From: Oscillospiraceae bacterium
GTDB taxonomy: Bacteria > Bacillota > Clostridia > Oscillospirales > Ruminococcaceae
Direction of reading: 5' to 3'
Length of the DNA: 16,613 nt
Assembly (NCBI GenBank): GCA_017394475.1
Contig: JAFPYQ010000416.1
Location: 1-16,613 of the forward strand
Shown: positions 1 through 7,460 of the stretch, one piece after another
Position numbering within the stretch: position 1 is the first letter of the stretch
Layout: each line of letters starts with the position of its first letter
Notes under the pieces: generated by a model
Databases searched by the model: none
The model's input: the letters and a program-made list of their open reading frames with translations, nothing else
What the model was told of the DNA's origin: nothing
Program-made: the position numbers and the translations under genes

Positions 1-209
1 ATTATTTCCAGTGGAAGCTCAATTTCCAGGGCAGGATATCCCTTTTTTCAAGCATAATATTCGGCGCATTCTGTGTGCTGTATGTAAAGGGCGTGGAACC
101 GCTCTCAGAGCTGATCCATGAGAAATTCCCGAAGGCAGCGGTGATATTTACCTTTGCGCTGGCGCTGATAAACCTCGGTGTATGTATATGGCGCTGGACA
201 GCAGTCTGA
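1..209 (+). CDS. CmpB-like putative ABC transporter permease / membrane protein, C-terminal end (partial)
   Basis: The reading frame is open from base 3 and stops at 207-209, so only the last 68 residues of a gene that begins outside the window are visible. The translation contains a basic and aromatic stretch (YFQWKLNFQGRISL), then a hydrophobic helix (FGAFCVLYV), a short loop with VEPLSELI, and a second hydrophobic helix (AAVIFTFALALINLGVCI) before a short WRWTAV tail. The N-F-x-G-R-I-x-L motif followed by a helix and a 'P-L' loop resembles the C-terminal half of the PF06541 family (called putative ABC transporter permease, CmpB), an integral membrane family of unclear function in Firmicutes. 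The family call rests on remembered motif similarity, not a search. It is co-directional with aroK, 80 bases downstream. Confidence 0.55.
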   Translation, partial: YFQWKLNFQGRISLFSSIIFGAFCVLYVKGVEPLSELIHEKFPKAAVIFTFALALINLGVCIWRWTAV

Positions 210-289
210 AACGATGAGTTTTCCGCCGTGAGCGGTAAAAATATTATCTCCCGCATCTGCGGGAATGATGGAACTGTCGGGTAACTTAT

Positions 290-799
290 ATGACTATTTA
301 TCTGTGCGGCTTTATGGGCTGCGGAAAATCGACGGTGGGCAAAATGCTCGCCAAGGAAACGGGTCTCAGATTCACCGATATGGATGCATACATCGTCCAG
401 TGTGAAAGGATGAGCATACCCGATATCTTCTCCGAAATGGGAGAGGAGTATTTCAGGGCAAGGGAGAGCCGTGCCGTAAAGGAACTGGGAGACTTAGGCG
501 GTATTATCGCCTGCGGCGGCGGAGCCATGCTCAAAAAGGAAAATTCCGACGCGGCGCAGACCTATGGCGCGGTGGTCTATCTCGATGTGCCCTTTGATAT
601 ATGCTATGAGCGCATCAAGGATGATACGAACCGCCCTATTGTCATGCGCAGCACAAAGGCGGAGCTTTCGGATATCTATGAGAAAAGGAAAGCACTGTAT
701 ACCGCACACTCCACACTGCAGATAGAAGCATCTGCAGCGCCTCTTGATGTGGTGCGGACGATCATAGACGAGCTCACTGTCAGAGGATTTATAAGATAA
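290..799 (+). CDS. aroK: Shikimate kinase
   Basis: Cytoplasmic enzyme that phosphorylates the 3-hydroxyl of shikimate with ATP, the fifth step towards chorismate and the aromatic amino acids. At 169 residues it has the normal family length. Visible motifs: Walker A GFMGCGKST at residues 7-15, the shikimate-binding DMD at 30-32, an arginine in the FRARES segment (R56/R58) that fits the substrate arginine, the GGG loop at 76-78, and the adenine/LID arginine region NRP at 114-116 with a following R133-K134 segment. Only a weak ribosome binding site precedes the ATG (GATGGA is too distant), but no alternative in-frame upstream start exists. It sits 12 bases upstream of the activase gene, so the two are likely co-transcribed, although no metabolic link between them is evident. 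Confidence 0.95.
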   Translation: MTIYLCGFMGCGKSTVGKMLAKETGLRFTDMDAYIVQCERMSIPDIFSEMGEEYFRARESRAVKELGDLGGIIACGGGAMLKKENSDAAQTYGAVVYLDVPFDICYERIKDDTNRPIVMRSTKAELSDIYEKRKALYTAHSTLQIEASAAPLDVVRTIIDELTVRGFIR

Positions 800-811
800 C
801 AAAGGAAGATA

Positions 812-3763
812 ATGATGCCAAAGCTATACTACCTCGGCGTAGATGTCGGGTCCACCACGGTAAAGACGGTAATTCTTGACGAGGGGAAAATACTTTATTC
901 AAAATATCAGAGACACTTTTCAAAGGTGCGTGAGACTACCGCGCAGCAGATAAAGGAGATAGGCGAGCTGTATCCCGATGCTCAGTTCAAGCTGGCGATA
1001 ACGGGCTCTGCAGGTCTGGGTCTTGCCAACGGAGCAGGGCTGCCCTTTGTGCAGGAGGTACACTCCGCGTTCATCTCCGTAAAGCGTGATTATCCCGATG
1101 CAGACTGTGTTATAGAGCTCGGCGGCGAGGACGCAAAGCTCATATTCCTCACAGGCGGCGTGGAACAGAGGATGAACGGCTCCTGTGCAGGCGGCACGGG
1201 CGCATTCATCGACCAGATGGCAACACTGCTGGGCATCACCGTGGATGAGATGGATGAGCTGTCCTCCCACGCAGAAAAGCGCTACCCCATCGCATCAAGA
1301 TGCGGCGTTTTCGCTAAATCCGATATACAGCCCCTTATCAACCAGGGTGCAAGGCGCGAGGATATCGCAGCCTCCATTTTTCAGGCAGTTGTGGATCAGA
1401 CCGTAGCAGGCCTTGCACAGGGCCGTGAGATAAAGGGCAAGGTGCTGTTCCTGGGCGGCCCTCTCACATTCATAAAGGGACTGCGCAGGGCATTTGTGGA
1501 GACTCTGCAGCTCGATGAGAGCCACGCTGTATTCCCCGATAATGCACAGTGCTTCATGGCATACGGCTCCGCCCTCTATGCGGAGAAGACCGACAGCGAT
1601 GCATACAAGGCAGATGAGATCGCAGACAAGATAGTTCACTCCAAGGTGAGCGATAATATAATCACCGGCAGAAGGCTTTTCGAGAACGAGAAGGAATATG
1701 AGGAATTCGTCACATCCCATGCCCGTTTCGACCTTCCCAGGGCAGATGAGGACAAATACACCGGGGATGTCTACCTCGGCGTCGATGCAGGCTCCACCAC
1801 CACCAAGCTGGTGCTCATAACACCGGAGGGAGAGCTCCTCTACTCCCACTATCAGCCCAACAAGGGTCAGCCCCTTGATGTGGTGACAAAGCAGCTGCAC
1901 AAGATATATGACAAGTTCGGCGACAGGATACGGATCCGTTCCTCTGCTGTAACAGGCTATGGTGAGGAACTGATAAAGGCAGGCCTCGGCATAGACTACG
2001 GACTTGTTGAGACCGTTGCCCATTACCGGGCAGCATCCTATTTCTGCCCCGATGTTGATTTTATCATAGACATCGGCGGTCAGGACATGAAGTGTTTCAA
2101 GATACGCAATCACGCCATAGACGGAATCATGCTCAATGAGGCCTGTTCCTCGGGCTGCGGCTCCTTCATCCAGACCTTTGCGGAGGCACTGGGCTATGAT
2201 ATAGCCGAATTTGCCAAGCTGGGACTTTATGCGAAGAACCCCGTTGACCTGGGCTCCCGCTGCACGGTGTTCATGAATTCCTCCGTAAAGCAGGCTCAGA
2301 AGGACGGTGCCACCGTTGAGGATATCTCTGCGGGACTTTCATCATCCATAATCAAAAATGCGATATACAAGGTAATAAGAGCCAACTCCGCAGACGAACT
2401 GGGCAGGAACATTGTCGTTCAGGGAGGAACATTCCTCAATGATGCCGTGCTCCGCGCATTCGAGCAGGAGATAGGCCATGAGGTGCTTCGACCTGCTGTT
2501 GCGGGACTTATGGGTGCTCTGGGTGCTGCACTCTATTCAAAGGATGCAGCCGCAAATGAGGGGCGCGAGTCTTCCACCGTTATAAGCGGGAAGGATCTCG
2601 ATGAGTTCTCCTACAAATCAAAGCAGCTCAAGTGCGGCGGATGTACTGCCAACTGCCAGCTGAACCTTATCACCTTTAACGGCGGCAGGCGTTTTATCAG
2701 CGGCAACAAGTGCGAGAAGGGCGCGGGCATAAAGCAGACCGTAAAGGCTCCCTCGCTGTATGAGTACAAGTATGAAAAGCTGCTGGAGATAGCAAAGAAG
2801 CCGAACCCCACAAAGCCCCGTGCCGTGATAGGCATACCCTTCGTGCTCAATTACTATGAACAGCTCCCCTTCTGGAAGACTATGTTCAACAAGCTGGGTT
2901 TCTCTGTGATGCTTTCATCGGAAAGTACCAGAAAGACATATTTCAGAGGGCAGCACACCATCCCCTCGGATACTGTATGTTATCCCGCAAAGCTCGCTCA
3001 CGGGCATATAATCGATCTGCTCGAAAGAGGCGTCGATCTGATATTCTACCCCTGCGAGACATATAATGTGGATGAGAAAAAGGGTGATAACTGCTATAAC
3101 TGTCCTGTCGTTGCCTACTATCCCGAGCTGTTGAAAGCAAATATCCCGGGGCTGAATAATGACAACTTTATCCATCCTCACATGAACATCAACCTGAAAA
3201 GGCACATGGTACAGGCAATGTGCAAGGCATTTGCTAAGTACAAGCTGAAAAGGAAGGATGTTGAAGAGGCGTGGGAGGCTGCAACAAAGTCCCTCCGCGA
3301 ATACCGCAGGGATATCGTCCGCAGAGGCCGTGAGATAATCAAGGAAGCACGCGAGATGAAGGTGCCCATAATAGTTCTCAGCGGCAGACCCTATCATCTT
3401 GATCCCGAGATAAACCACGGCATACACAAGCTGATAACCACTTTGAAAATGGCAGTGGTCACCGAGGACAGCGTGTGCGACCTGGCAGATACCCCGCTGC
3501 TCCATGTATTCAATCAGTGGACATACCATTCAAGACTGTACCGTGCGGCAAACTATGTAACCACACAGCCCGATATGCAGCTGGTACAGCTGGTATCCTT
3601 CGGCTGCGGCATAGATGCCATCACCACCGATGAGGTGCGTTCTCTCCTTGAAGCAAAGGGCAAGTTCTACACACAGCTCAAGATCGATGAGATAAGCAAC
3701 CTTGGTGCTGTAAAGATAAGGCTGAGAAGCCTTGAGGCAGCTATCAAGGGGCAGAGCCATTAA
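812..3763 (+). CDS. Tandem acyl-CoA dehydratase activase (BadF/BcrA/HgdC-type ATPase, DUF2229)
   Basis: A 983-residue fusion. Two ASKHA-fold ATPase domains start with phosphate loops GVDVGSTT (9-16) and GVDAGSTT (323-330). Each carries the cysteine pair that in HgdC, the activator of (R)-2-hydroxyglutaryl-CoA dehydratase, holds a 4Fe-4S cluster at the dimer interface: C125 (SCAGGTG) with C164 (SRCGVF), and C445 (EACSSGCG) with C484 (SRCTVF). The tandem could therefore build the cluster within one chain. The rest matches DUF2229, with further cysteines C608, C611, C615 and C634, and VCYP, FYPC and NCYNC motifs. The known role of such activases is ATP-driven one-electron transfer to a radical dehydratase; the substrate here is unknown. 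The family often has about 1,400-residue versions ending in a dehydratase D-like domain, absent here. SD AGGA at 803-806 serves the ATG at 812, or an equally good ATG at 815. Confidence 0.88.
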   Translation: MMPKLYYLGVDVGSTTVKTVILDEGKILYSKYQRHFSKVRETTAQQIKEIGELYPDAQFKLAITGSAGLGLANGAGLPFVQEVHSAFISVKRDYPDADCVIELGGEDAKLIFLTGGVEQRMNGSCAGGTGAFIDQMATLLGITVDEMDELSSHAEKRYPIASRCGVFAKSDIQPLINQGARREDIAASIFQAVVDQTVAGLAQGREIKGKVLFLGGPLTFIKGLRRAFVETLQLDESHAVFPDNAQCFMAYGSALYAEKTDSDAYKADEIADKIVHSKVSDNIITGRRLFENEKEYEEFVTSHARFDLPRADEDKYTGDVYLGVDAGSTTTKLVLITPEGELLYSHYQPNKGQPLDVVTKQLHKIYDKFGDRIRIRSSAVTGYGEELIKAGLGIDYGLVETVAHYRAASYFCPDVDFIIDIGGQDMKCFKIRNHAIDGIMLNEACSSGCGSFIQTFAEALGYDIAEFAKLGLYAKNPVDLGSRCTVFMNSSVKQAQKDGATVEDISAGLSSSIIKNAIYKVIRANSADELGRNIVVQGGTFLNDAVLRAFEQEIGHEVLRPAVAGLMGALGAALYSKDAAANEGRESSTVISGKDLDEFSYKSKQLKCGGCTANCQLNLITFNGGRRFISGNKCEKGAGIKQTVKAPSLYEYKYEKLLEIAKKPNPTKPRAVIGIPFVLNYYEQLPFWKTMFNKLGFSVMLSSESTRKTYFRGQHTIPSDTVCYPAKLAHGHIIDLLERGVDLIFYPCETYNVDEKKGDNCYNCPVVAYYPELLKANIPGLNNDNFIHPHMNINLKRHMVQAMCKAFAKYKLKRKDVEEAWEAATKSLREYRRDIVRRGREIIKEAREMKVPIIVLSGRPYHLDPEINHGIHKLITTLKMAVVTEDSVCDLADTPLLHVFNQWTYHSRLYRAANYVTTQPDMQLVQLVSFGCGIDAITTDEVRSLLEAKGKFYTQLKIDEISNLGAVKIRLRSLEAAIKGQSH

Positions 3764-3770
3764 ATGACAC

Positions 3771-3801
3771 GACCCGTGAGATCATCTCACGGGTCTGTTT
3801 T
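3771..3801 (+). terminator. Rho-independent terminator of the aroK-activase operon
   Basis: A perfect 11-bp stem (GACCCGTGAGA 3771-3781 with TCTCACGGGTC 3785-3795), a three-base loop TCA, and a T-rich tail TGTTTTA begin eight bases after the activase stop codon. Confidence 0.93.
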
Positions 3802-3820
3802 ATAGCGGCAGAGAAGAGGG

Positions 3821-3854
3821 CAAAGAAGAACGGCAGGGCATTCGCCCTGCCGTT
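3821..3854 (-). terminator. Rho-independent terminator of the BIG2 gene
   Basis: Read on the minus strand, an 11-bp stem (AACGGCAGGGC pairing with GCCCTGCCGTT, plus coordinates 3829-3839 and 3844-3854) encloses the loop GAAT and is followed by a U-rich but interrupted tail TCTTCTTTG. It lies just past the stop codon of the Ig-like protein gene. It is head-to-head with the terminator at 3771-3801, so each convergent transcript has its own stop. Confidence 0.8.
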
Positions 3855-3860
3855 ATGTCA

Positions 3861-6272
3861 TCAGTTGGTTACTGTTACATATACAGAACTCTGCTGTCCT
3901 GTGAGTCTGTCATAGATATAGATAGTTGCAGTACCTACATTCTGGGGATATACATAAACTGTAACACCCGTGCCGTAATTTGAAGTGTATATCGACGCTA
4001 CACTTGTGTCGGAGCTGGATATCTGCAGATTTCCGGTATAACCCGAAGTTACGGTGAATGACTGAGAGCTGCCGTATCTGCTGAGATTAACATTCGATGT
4101 GTTCACATAGAACTGGGACTGACCGGAGTTGCCGGTGTTTACTGAAACATAGACAGTCTTGGACTGGCCTGTATAGCTGTCGGTCACTGTGATGGTACAG
4201 CTGCTTGCAGCATAGCTCGTGCTGTTGGCTCTGATGACGATGGATGCTGTATTGTAGCTTGTAGAGCTTACATAAGCAGTAGCCACGCTGTCATTTGAAG
4301 AGTAAACATAGAGGCTGCCCATATTGCTGGATGTAGCTGTTATGGTCTGAGAAGTACCTGCGTTCAGGCTGACATTTGTAGTAGAAAGGGAGAGTCCCGA
4401 GCTGCCGCCACTTACGTTAACTGTGATGTACCTGGTATTGATCCTGTCACTTACGGTTATAGTAGCAGTACCGCTGGTATTACCGTATATAACGATGTTC
4501 GCACTGGATGCATTCTGAGAGGAAACATACGCAGATGCAACAGTTGAATTGGAGCTGCTTACAGTGATCTGATATGCGTTGCTGGAATTTGCAGTAACAG
4601 TGGTGGAAGTACCTGCGTTCATGCTTACGCTCGACTTGGAAACTGTAAGTGTACCGCTGTTGCCGACAGTAACAGTTACATAAGCAGTAGCCCTTGTGCT
4701 GTTATCGGTTATGGTCAGTGTGCATGTTCCGGTGGCATAGCCTGTAGTTACTGTGATGTTAGCTCTGTTGCTGTATGAGTAGTTGGTAGAAACAGTACCA
4801 TAATCGATAGAGCTGTTGGAGCTGTTTACTGGGATGTTGTAGGGGTTGCTGCAGTTGGAAACTGTAAGAGTGCCTGTGCCGTAAGCTGCGAGGTTCAGAG
4901 AAGTGGGTGAAACAGCGAGAGAGCTGCCGGAAACTGTGATAGTAGCTCTTGCGTTCCTGCCTGTGTACCTGTCAGTGATAGTGATGGTAGCAGAACCGGA
5001 TGCGATAGCATTTACTGTAACAGTTGCTCTGTTGCTGCTTGTAGCGTTGGAGTAAGCAGTAGCTACGGCGCTGTTGGAGCTCTGTACATCAATATAGTAT
5101 GCATTATCGGCATTTACTGTGATAGTGCCTGTCCTGCCTGCGCTGAGGCTGAGGGTAGTGGGCGAGATGGTGAGACCGCCGCCTACGTTTATTGTGACTC
5201 TCTGGGACTTGTTGGTCCTGCTGTCGGTGATGGTGAGGTAAGTAGTACCTGCCTCGCGGCCTGTTACGCTCAGTGTAACTGAGCTTGTACCCTGATTTGT
5301 GATAGAGTAGTAAGCCTTGTTGTTGTCAGAGAACTGATAAGTGAGGTAACCGGGGTTTGAAGTGTTTACTGTGATGTTCTGAGAACTGTTCACATTCACG
5401 TTCACCGTGCTGGGTGATACTGTGAGGTTGCCGCCGAGAACATTGATGGTGATCCTTACGGACTTGCCTGTGGAGTAATCAGAAACTGTAAGATAAGCAG
5501 TACCTGCCTGACGGCCTGTGATGGTGAGGTTGACTCTGCCTGAGGTCTGGCTGCTTACAGAATAAGTAGCAATGTTCTGATCAGACATTGAGTAGTTCAG
5601 ATTGTAGGGATTAGAGCAGTTGATAGCTACACTTGAGGAGCTGCCTGCATTTACCGAAACAGATGTGGGGGATGCGGAGAGTGTGCTGCCGCCGCCTACT
5701 GTAACGTTGATCGTGGTATAGATCCTCGAATCCTTGGTCATGTATACCTTTATGGTAGCTGTACCGGGATTGCGGGCGATGATCCTCAGCTGTGCCTTAT
5801 CGTTCGAGAAGCTTGAAGAAGCCCATTTTGCATAAGCGACCGATGTATTGGAGCTGGTTGCCTTTACTGCGTGTGAACCCTTTGCTGTGATGGTGACGGT
5901 CTTCTGATCGCCTACATTGAGATTTGCAGTAGATGCGGAAGAACTTAACTTTCCGAGAACTACCTTTACGGTGCACTGGAGAGTAGCTCCGTCTACCTTA
6001 GCGGTGATGTAAGCAGTACCTGTTGCTTTACCTGTTACTTTACCGGATTTTGTTACGGTAGCGATGTTCTTGTTAGAACTTGACCACTTTACCGTACCGC
6101 TCGCTCCGGTTATTTTCAGATTTGTCGAATAGCCCTTGGTAAGGGTCACACTGGTCTTGTTGATCCCGAGTGCAGCGACTTCGCTCGCAGGGATCGCAAA
6201 GAGAAACAGGGTCATCAACAAAGTCATGAAAACGGCAGAAAAAGCCTTGAAATAACTTCGCTTTTGTGTCAT
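3861..6272 (-). CDS. Secreted protein of nine tandem bacterial Ig-like (BIG2) domains
   Basis: 803 residues. The N-terminus is a typical Sec signal peptide: KR pair, a long hydrophobic core (AVFMTLLMTLFLFAIPA) and a cleavage region near residue 35. The first repeat (about 36-105) is a canonical BIG2 domain with the motifs VTLTKGYS, WSSSNKNIATVTKSGKVTGKATGTA and TAKV. Eight divergent repeats of roughly 80-90 residues follow, each with a start such as LTVSPSTVNVN, a middle SSNSxVA, and an end like GTATITVTDxxTGxxxxVTVNV, often joined by GGG or GNSG. After the second repeat the chain is very rich in Ser, Thr, Asn and Tyr and poor in charged residues. No LPXTG, SLH, dockerin or C-terminal membrane helix is visible, so it is either released or held non-covalently at the surface. 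BIG2 domains are known mainly from adhesins and surface enzymes; no catalytic domain is present. Strong SD (AGGAGGAGG, 6280-6288 complement) supports the start. Confidence 0.9.
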   Translation of the reverse strand: MTQKRSYFKAFSAVFMTLLMTLFLFAIPASEVAALGINKTSVTLTKGYSTNLKITGASGTVKWSSSNKNIATVTKSGKVTGKATGTAYITAKVDGATLQCTVKVVLGKLSSSASTANLNVGDQKTVTITAKGSHAVKATSSNTSVAYAKWASSSFSNDKAQLRIIARNPGTATIKVYMTKDSRIYTTINVTVGGGSTLSASPTSVSVNAGSSSSVAINCSNPYNLNYSMSDQNIATYSVSSQTSGRVNLTITGRQAGTAYLTVSDYSTGKSVRITINVLGGNLTVSPSTVNVNVNSSQNITVNTSNPGYLTYQFSDNNKAYYSITNQGTSSVTLSVTGREAGTTYLTITDSRTNKSQRVTINVGGGLTISPTTLSLSAGRTGTITVNADNAYYIDVQSSNSAVATAYSNATSSNRATVTVNAIASGSATITITDRYTGRNARATITVSGSSLAVSPTSLNLAAYGTGTLTVSNCSNPYNIPVNSSNSSIDYGTVSTNYSYSNRANITVTTGYATGTCTLTITDNSTRATAYVTVTVGNSGTLTVSKSSVSMNAGTSTTVTANSSNAYQITVSSSNSTVASAYVSSQNASSANIVIYGNTSGTATITVSDRINTRYITVNVSGGSSGLSLSTTNVSLNAGTSQTITATSSNMGSLYVYSSNDSVATAYVSSTSYNTASIVIRANSTSYAASSCTITVTDSYTGQSKTVYVSVNTGNSGQSQFYVNTSNVNLSRYGSSQSFTVTSGYTGNLQISSSDTSVASIYTSNYGTGVTVYVYPQNVGTATIYIYDRLTGQQSSVYVTVTN

Positions 6273-6352
6273 TAATAATCCTCCTCCTGTTTTTGAGTTT
6301 TATCTTTCTTTTTTTGAATTATTATGGTATCACCGATAATAGTTCATCTTCA

Positions 6353-6381
6353 ATTATAGCTCATAATTATTTTTTTGTCAA
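6353..6381 (-). promoter_or_regulatory. Perfect-consensus sigma-A promoter for the BIG2 gene
   Basis: On the minus strand TTGACA (plus 6376-6381) and TATAAT (plus 6353-6358) are separated by exactly 17 bases. Transcription should start near 6346, giving a leader of about 75 bases before the ATG at 6272. Both hexamers match the vegetative consensus completely, so strong constitutive expression of the secreted protein is predicted. Confidence 0.9.
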
Positions 6382-6459
6382 GCAAAAACTATGTTATTTG
6401 CCAAATTGTAACTTTATTTTGACACTCTCCCGACGTCCCGGAACGACCGGCGAAACGGA

Positions 6460-6489
6460 TTGACAACATGGGGGAGAAAATGGTATAAT
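6460..6489 (+). promoter_or_regulatory. Consensus sigma-A promoter with no obvious gene downstream
   Basis: TTGACA (6460-6465) and TATAAT (6484-6489) are separated by 18 bases on the plus strand. Transcription would begin near 6496 and run towards and antisense to the 3' end of the secreted protein gene at 6622-7245. No conserved plus-strand gene follows. The next plus-strand gene begins at 7461. It may drive a small or antisense RNA. Confidence 0.7.
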
Positions 6490-6495
6490 CGGTAG

Positions 6496-6600
6496 TGAGG
6501 ACAGAGAATGGATAACGATGTGCTGCCGCAATGGTCAGTGTCGTTTTTTCCGGGAAAGCGCGAAAGGGCTGTCACCTTGCGGCAACAGTCCTTTCGTGGG
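6496..6600 (+). ncRNA. Candidate small RNA / attenuator-like structured transcript
   Basis: Downstream of the promoter at 6460-6489, hairpin 1 pairs AACGA 6514-6518 with TCGTT 6541-6545 and GCTG 6522-6525 with CAGT 6536-6539, followed by six Ts (6544-6549), which resembles an intrinsic terminator. Hairpin 2 is a 12-bp stem: 6561-6572 with 6585-6596. The hairpin 1 loop region (TGCCGCAA 6524-6531, then GGT after one bulged base) is complementary over 11 bp to the hairpin 2 loop (ACCTTGCGGCA 6574-6584), so the structures can kiss or exclude each other. The signals are visible; transcription and function are inferred. Hairpin 2 might instead be part of the 3' end of the minus-strand gene at 6622, but it lacks a U-tract in that direction. 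Confidence 0.35.
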
Positions 6601-6621
6601 ATCGGGGAGATGATAAAGCTG

Positions 6622-7245
6622 TCAAACTGTAGCTGTCGAGGTCACGGCCGCATCGGGAGCTGTGCTGTCTTTACGTCCTGCTTTTCTGCCGCCTCTGCCG
6701 AATTTTCCGCCCTTGTTCCCGTGAGGGTGTCCGGACTTTATTTCGGTCACGGTGCCGTTGGTATATACAACGGTGATGATGTCGCCTTCGGTGATGTCGG
6801 CAGCGGATGCTGCCTTACCGTCCTTCATTATGGTGATGCCGTTAAGGTCTATGACAGCGGTCTCACCGCTTTCCACGAAGTTTGCTGCCTTGTCCTTCTT
6901 CTGCACCTTGTCGGCTGCAGTATCTGCATCGGTGGATGCAGGGCGTTCCTTTCTTGCAGGCCTGCTGCCCTGTGCATCGGAGTTGTCGGCAGGAGGTGCT
7001 GGGAGCTGTCCATCTGCTGTTGCTGCGGGCTTTTCCTTCTTTTCGGGTCTCTGATCCTCACCGAATGCTACGGTGATGGAGGATGCACTTACAGCGGTGA
7101 CCTTTGCAAACTTTATGGTCTGTGCAGACTGAGTTGCTGCAGGAGCCTCCGCAGTGTCGGCTGATACGCCCATAGGGAGAGCTGCCGCCATAGATGTTGC
7201 GATAAGTCCTGCTGCAAATACCTTTGCCAATGTTCTGATCTTCAT
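6622..7245 (-). CDS. Small secreted DUF5666-like protein next to a two-component system
   Basis: 207 residues with a clear Sec signal peptide (LAKVFAAGLIATSMAAALP, cleavage near ADTAEA at about residue 30). The mature part starts with a beta-rich segment KVTAVSASSITVAFGE, has a long disordered stretch rich in Pro, Ala, Glu, Lys and Asp, then a second beta-rich segment VIDLNGITIMKDGKAASAADITEGDIITVVYTNGTVTEI, and ends in a strongly basic, glycine-rich tail (GNKGGKFGRGGRKAGRK) with two histidines before it. The paired 'K-V-x-x-V ... S-I-T-V' and 'D-I-x-E-G-D-x-I-x-V' pattern resembles DUF5666 proteins of gut Clostridia, which often sit beside two-component genes. Function is unknown; the basic tail could bind wall polymers or nucleic acid (inference). 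Start supported by AAAGGA about 10 bases upstream. It is divergent from the response regulator, so regulation by it is likely. Confidence 0.75.
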   Translation of the reverse strand: MKIRTLAKVFAAGLIATSMAAALPMGVSADTAEAPAATQSAQTIKFAKVTAVSASSITVAFGEDQRPEKKEKPAATADGQLPAPPADNSDAQGSRPARKERPASTDADTAADKVQKKDKAANFVESGETAVIDLNGITIMKDGKAASAADITEGDIITVVYTNGTVTEIKSGHPHGNKGGKFGRGGRKAGRKDSTAPDAAVTSTATV

Positions 7246-7278
7246 AACAGATCCGTCCTTTCAAACTGTTTTTTTCGG

Positions 7279-7295
7279 GAACCGTTCCTCGGTTC
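7279..7295 (-). other. Small hairpin in the 5' leader of the secreted protein gene
   Basis: GAACCG (7279-7284) pairs with CGGTTC (7290-7295) around a five-base loop. It lies between the proposed -10 and the ribosome binding site of the gene ending at 7245. It has no U-tract in the sense direction, so it is not a terminator and might only stabilise the leader. Confidence 0.3.
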
Positions 7296-7302
7296 TGTGT
7301 AT

Positions 7303-7334
7303 ATGATATACTATTTCCCTTAAAAAAACCTTAA
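7303..7334 (-). promoter_or_regulatory. Candidate response-regulator operator and -10 for the secreted protein gene
   Basis: CCTTAAAAAAA (7318-7328) and CCTTAAAGATA (7329-7339) form a direct repeat with a period of exactly 11 bp and 9 of 11 identical positions. OmpR/PhoB-type regulators classically bind tandem half-sites at 11-bp spacing. On the minus strand the repeats (TTAAGG twice) occupy the -35 region and end nine bases before a -10-like TATCAT (plus 7303-7308). This is the arrangement of a PhoB-class activated promoter. There is no good -35 hexamer for this gene. The role is inferred from pattern and position. Confidence 0.45.
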
Positions 7335-7460
7335 AGATACCCACGGAACGAAAAAAATTTTTGGGGAACTGTGTTCCCATGTTTTAAGACTATTTTATGG
7401 TATATATAGTATGATAATAAAGGGGCATAGTACCCTTTCTGATGATCGGAGATGAAGATA

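Noticed and set aside
249..264. Hairpin TCCCGCATCTGCGGGA between the CmpB-like gene and aroK as a terminator
   Set aside because: Very small loop and no T-run after it; it lies close to the aroK start, so a terminator role is not supported.
1295..2113. Long minus-strand open frame of 272 residues
   Set aside because: Shadow of the activase gene, which has clear motifs on the plus strand; no SD or family pattern on the minus strand.
6508..7164. Plus-strand open frame of 218 residues following a GAGGA motif and a consensus promoter
   Set aside because: After about 35 residues it is fully antisense to the secreted protein gene, the composition is atypical (Cys-rich, no domain), and the TSS would fall on the SD. 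The opposite-strand gene has a signal peptide and SD.
7364..7378. GGGAAC-TGT-GTTCCC hairpin as a terminator on the minus strand
   Set aside because: Although A/T runs follow on the minus strand, no minus-strand gene ends there; it lies in the divergent promoter region and may be only part of regulatory sequence.
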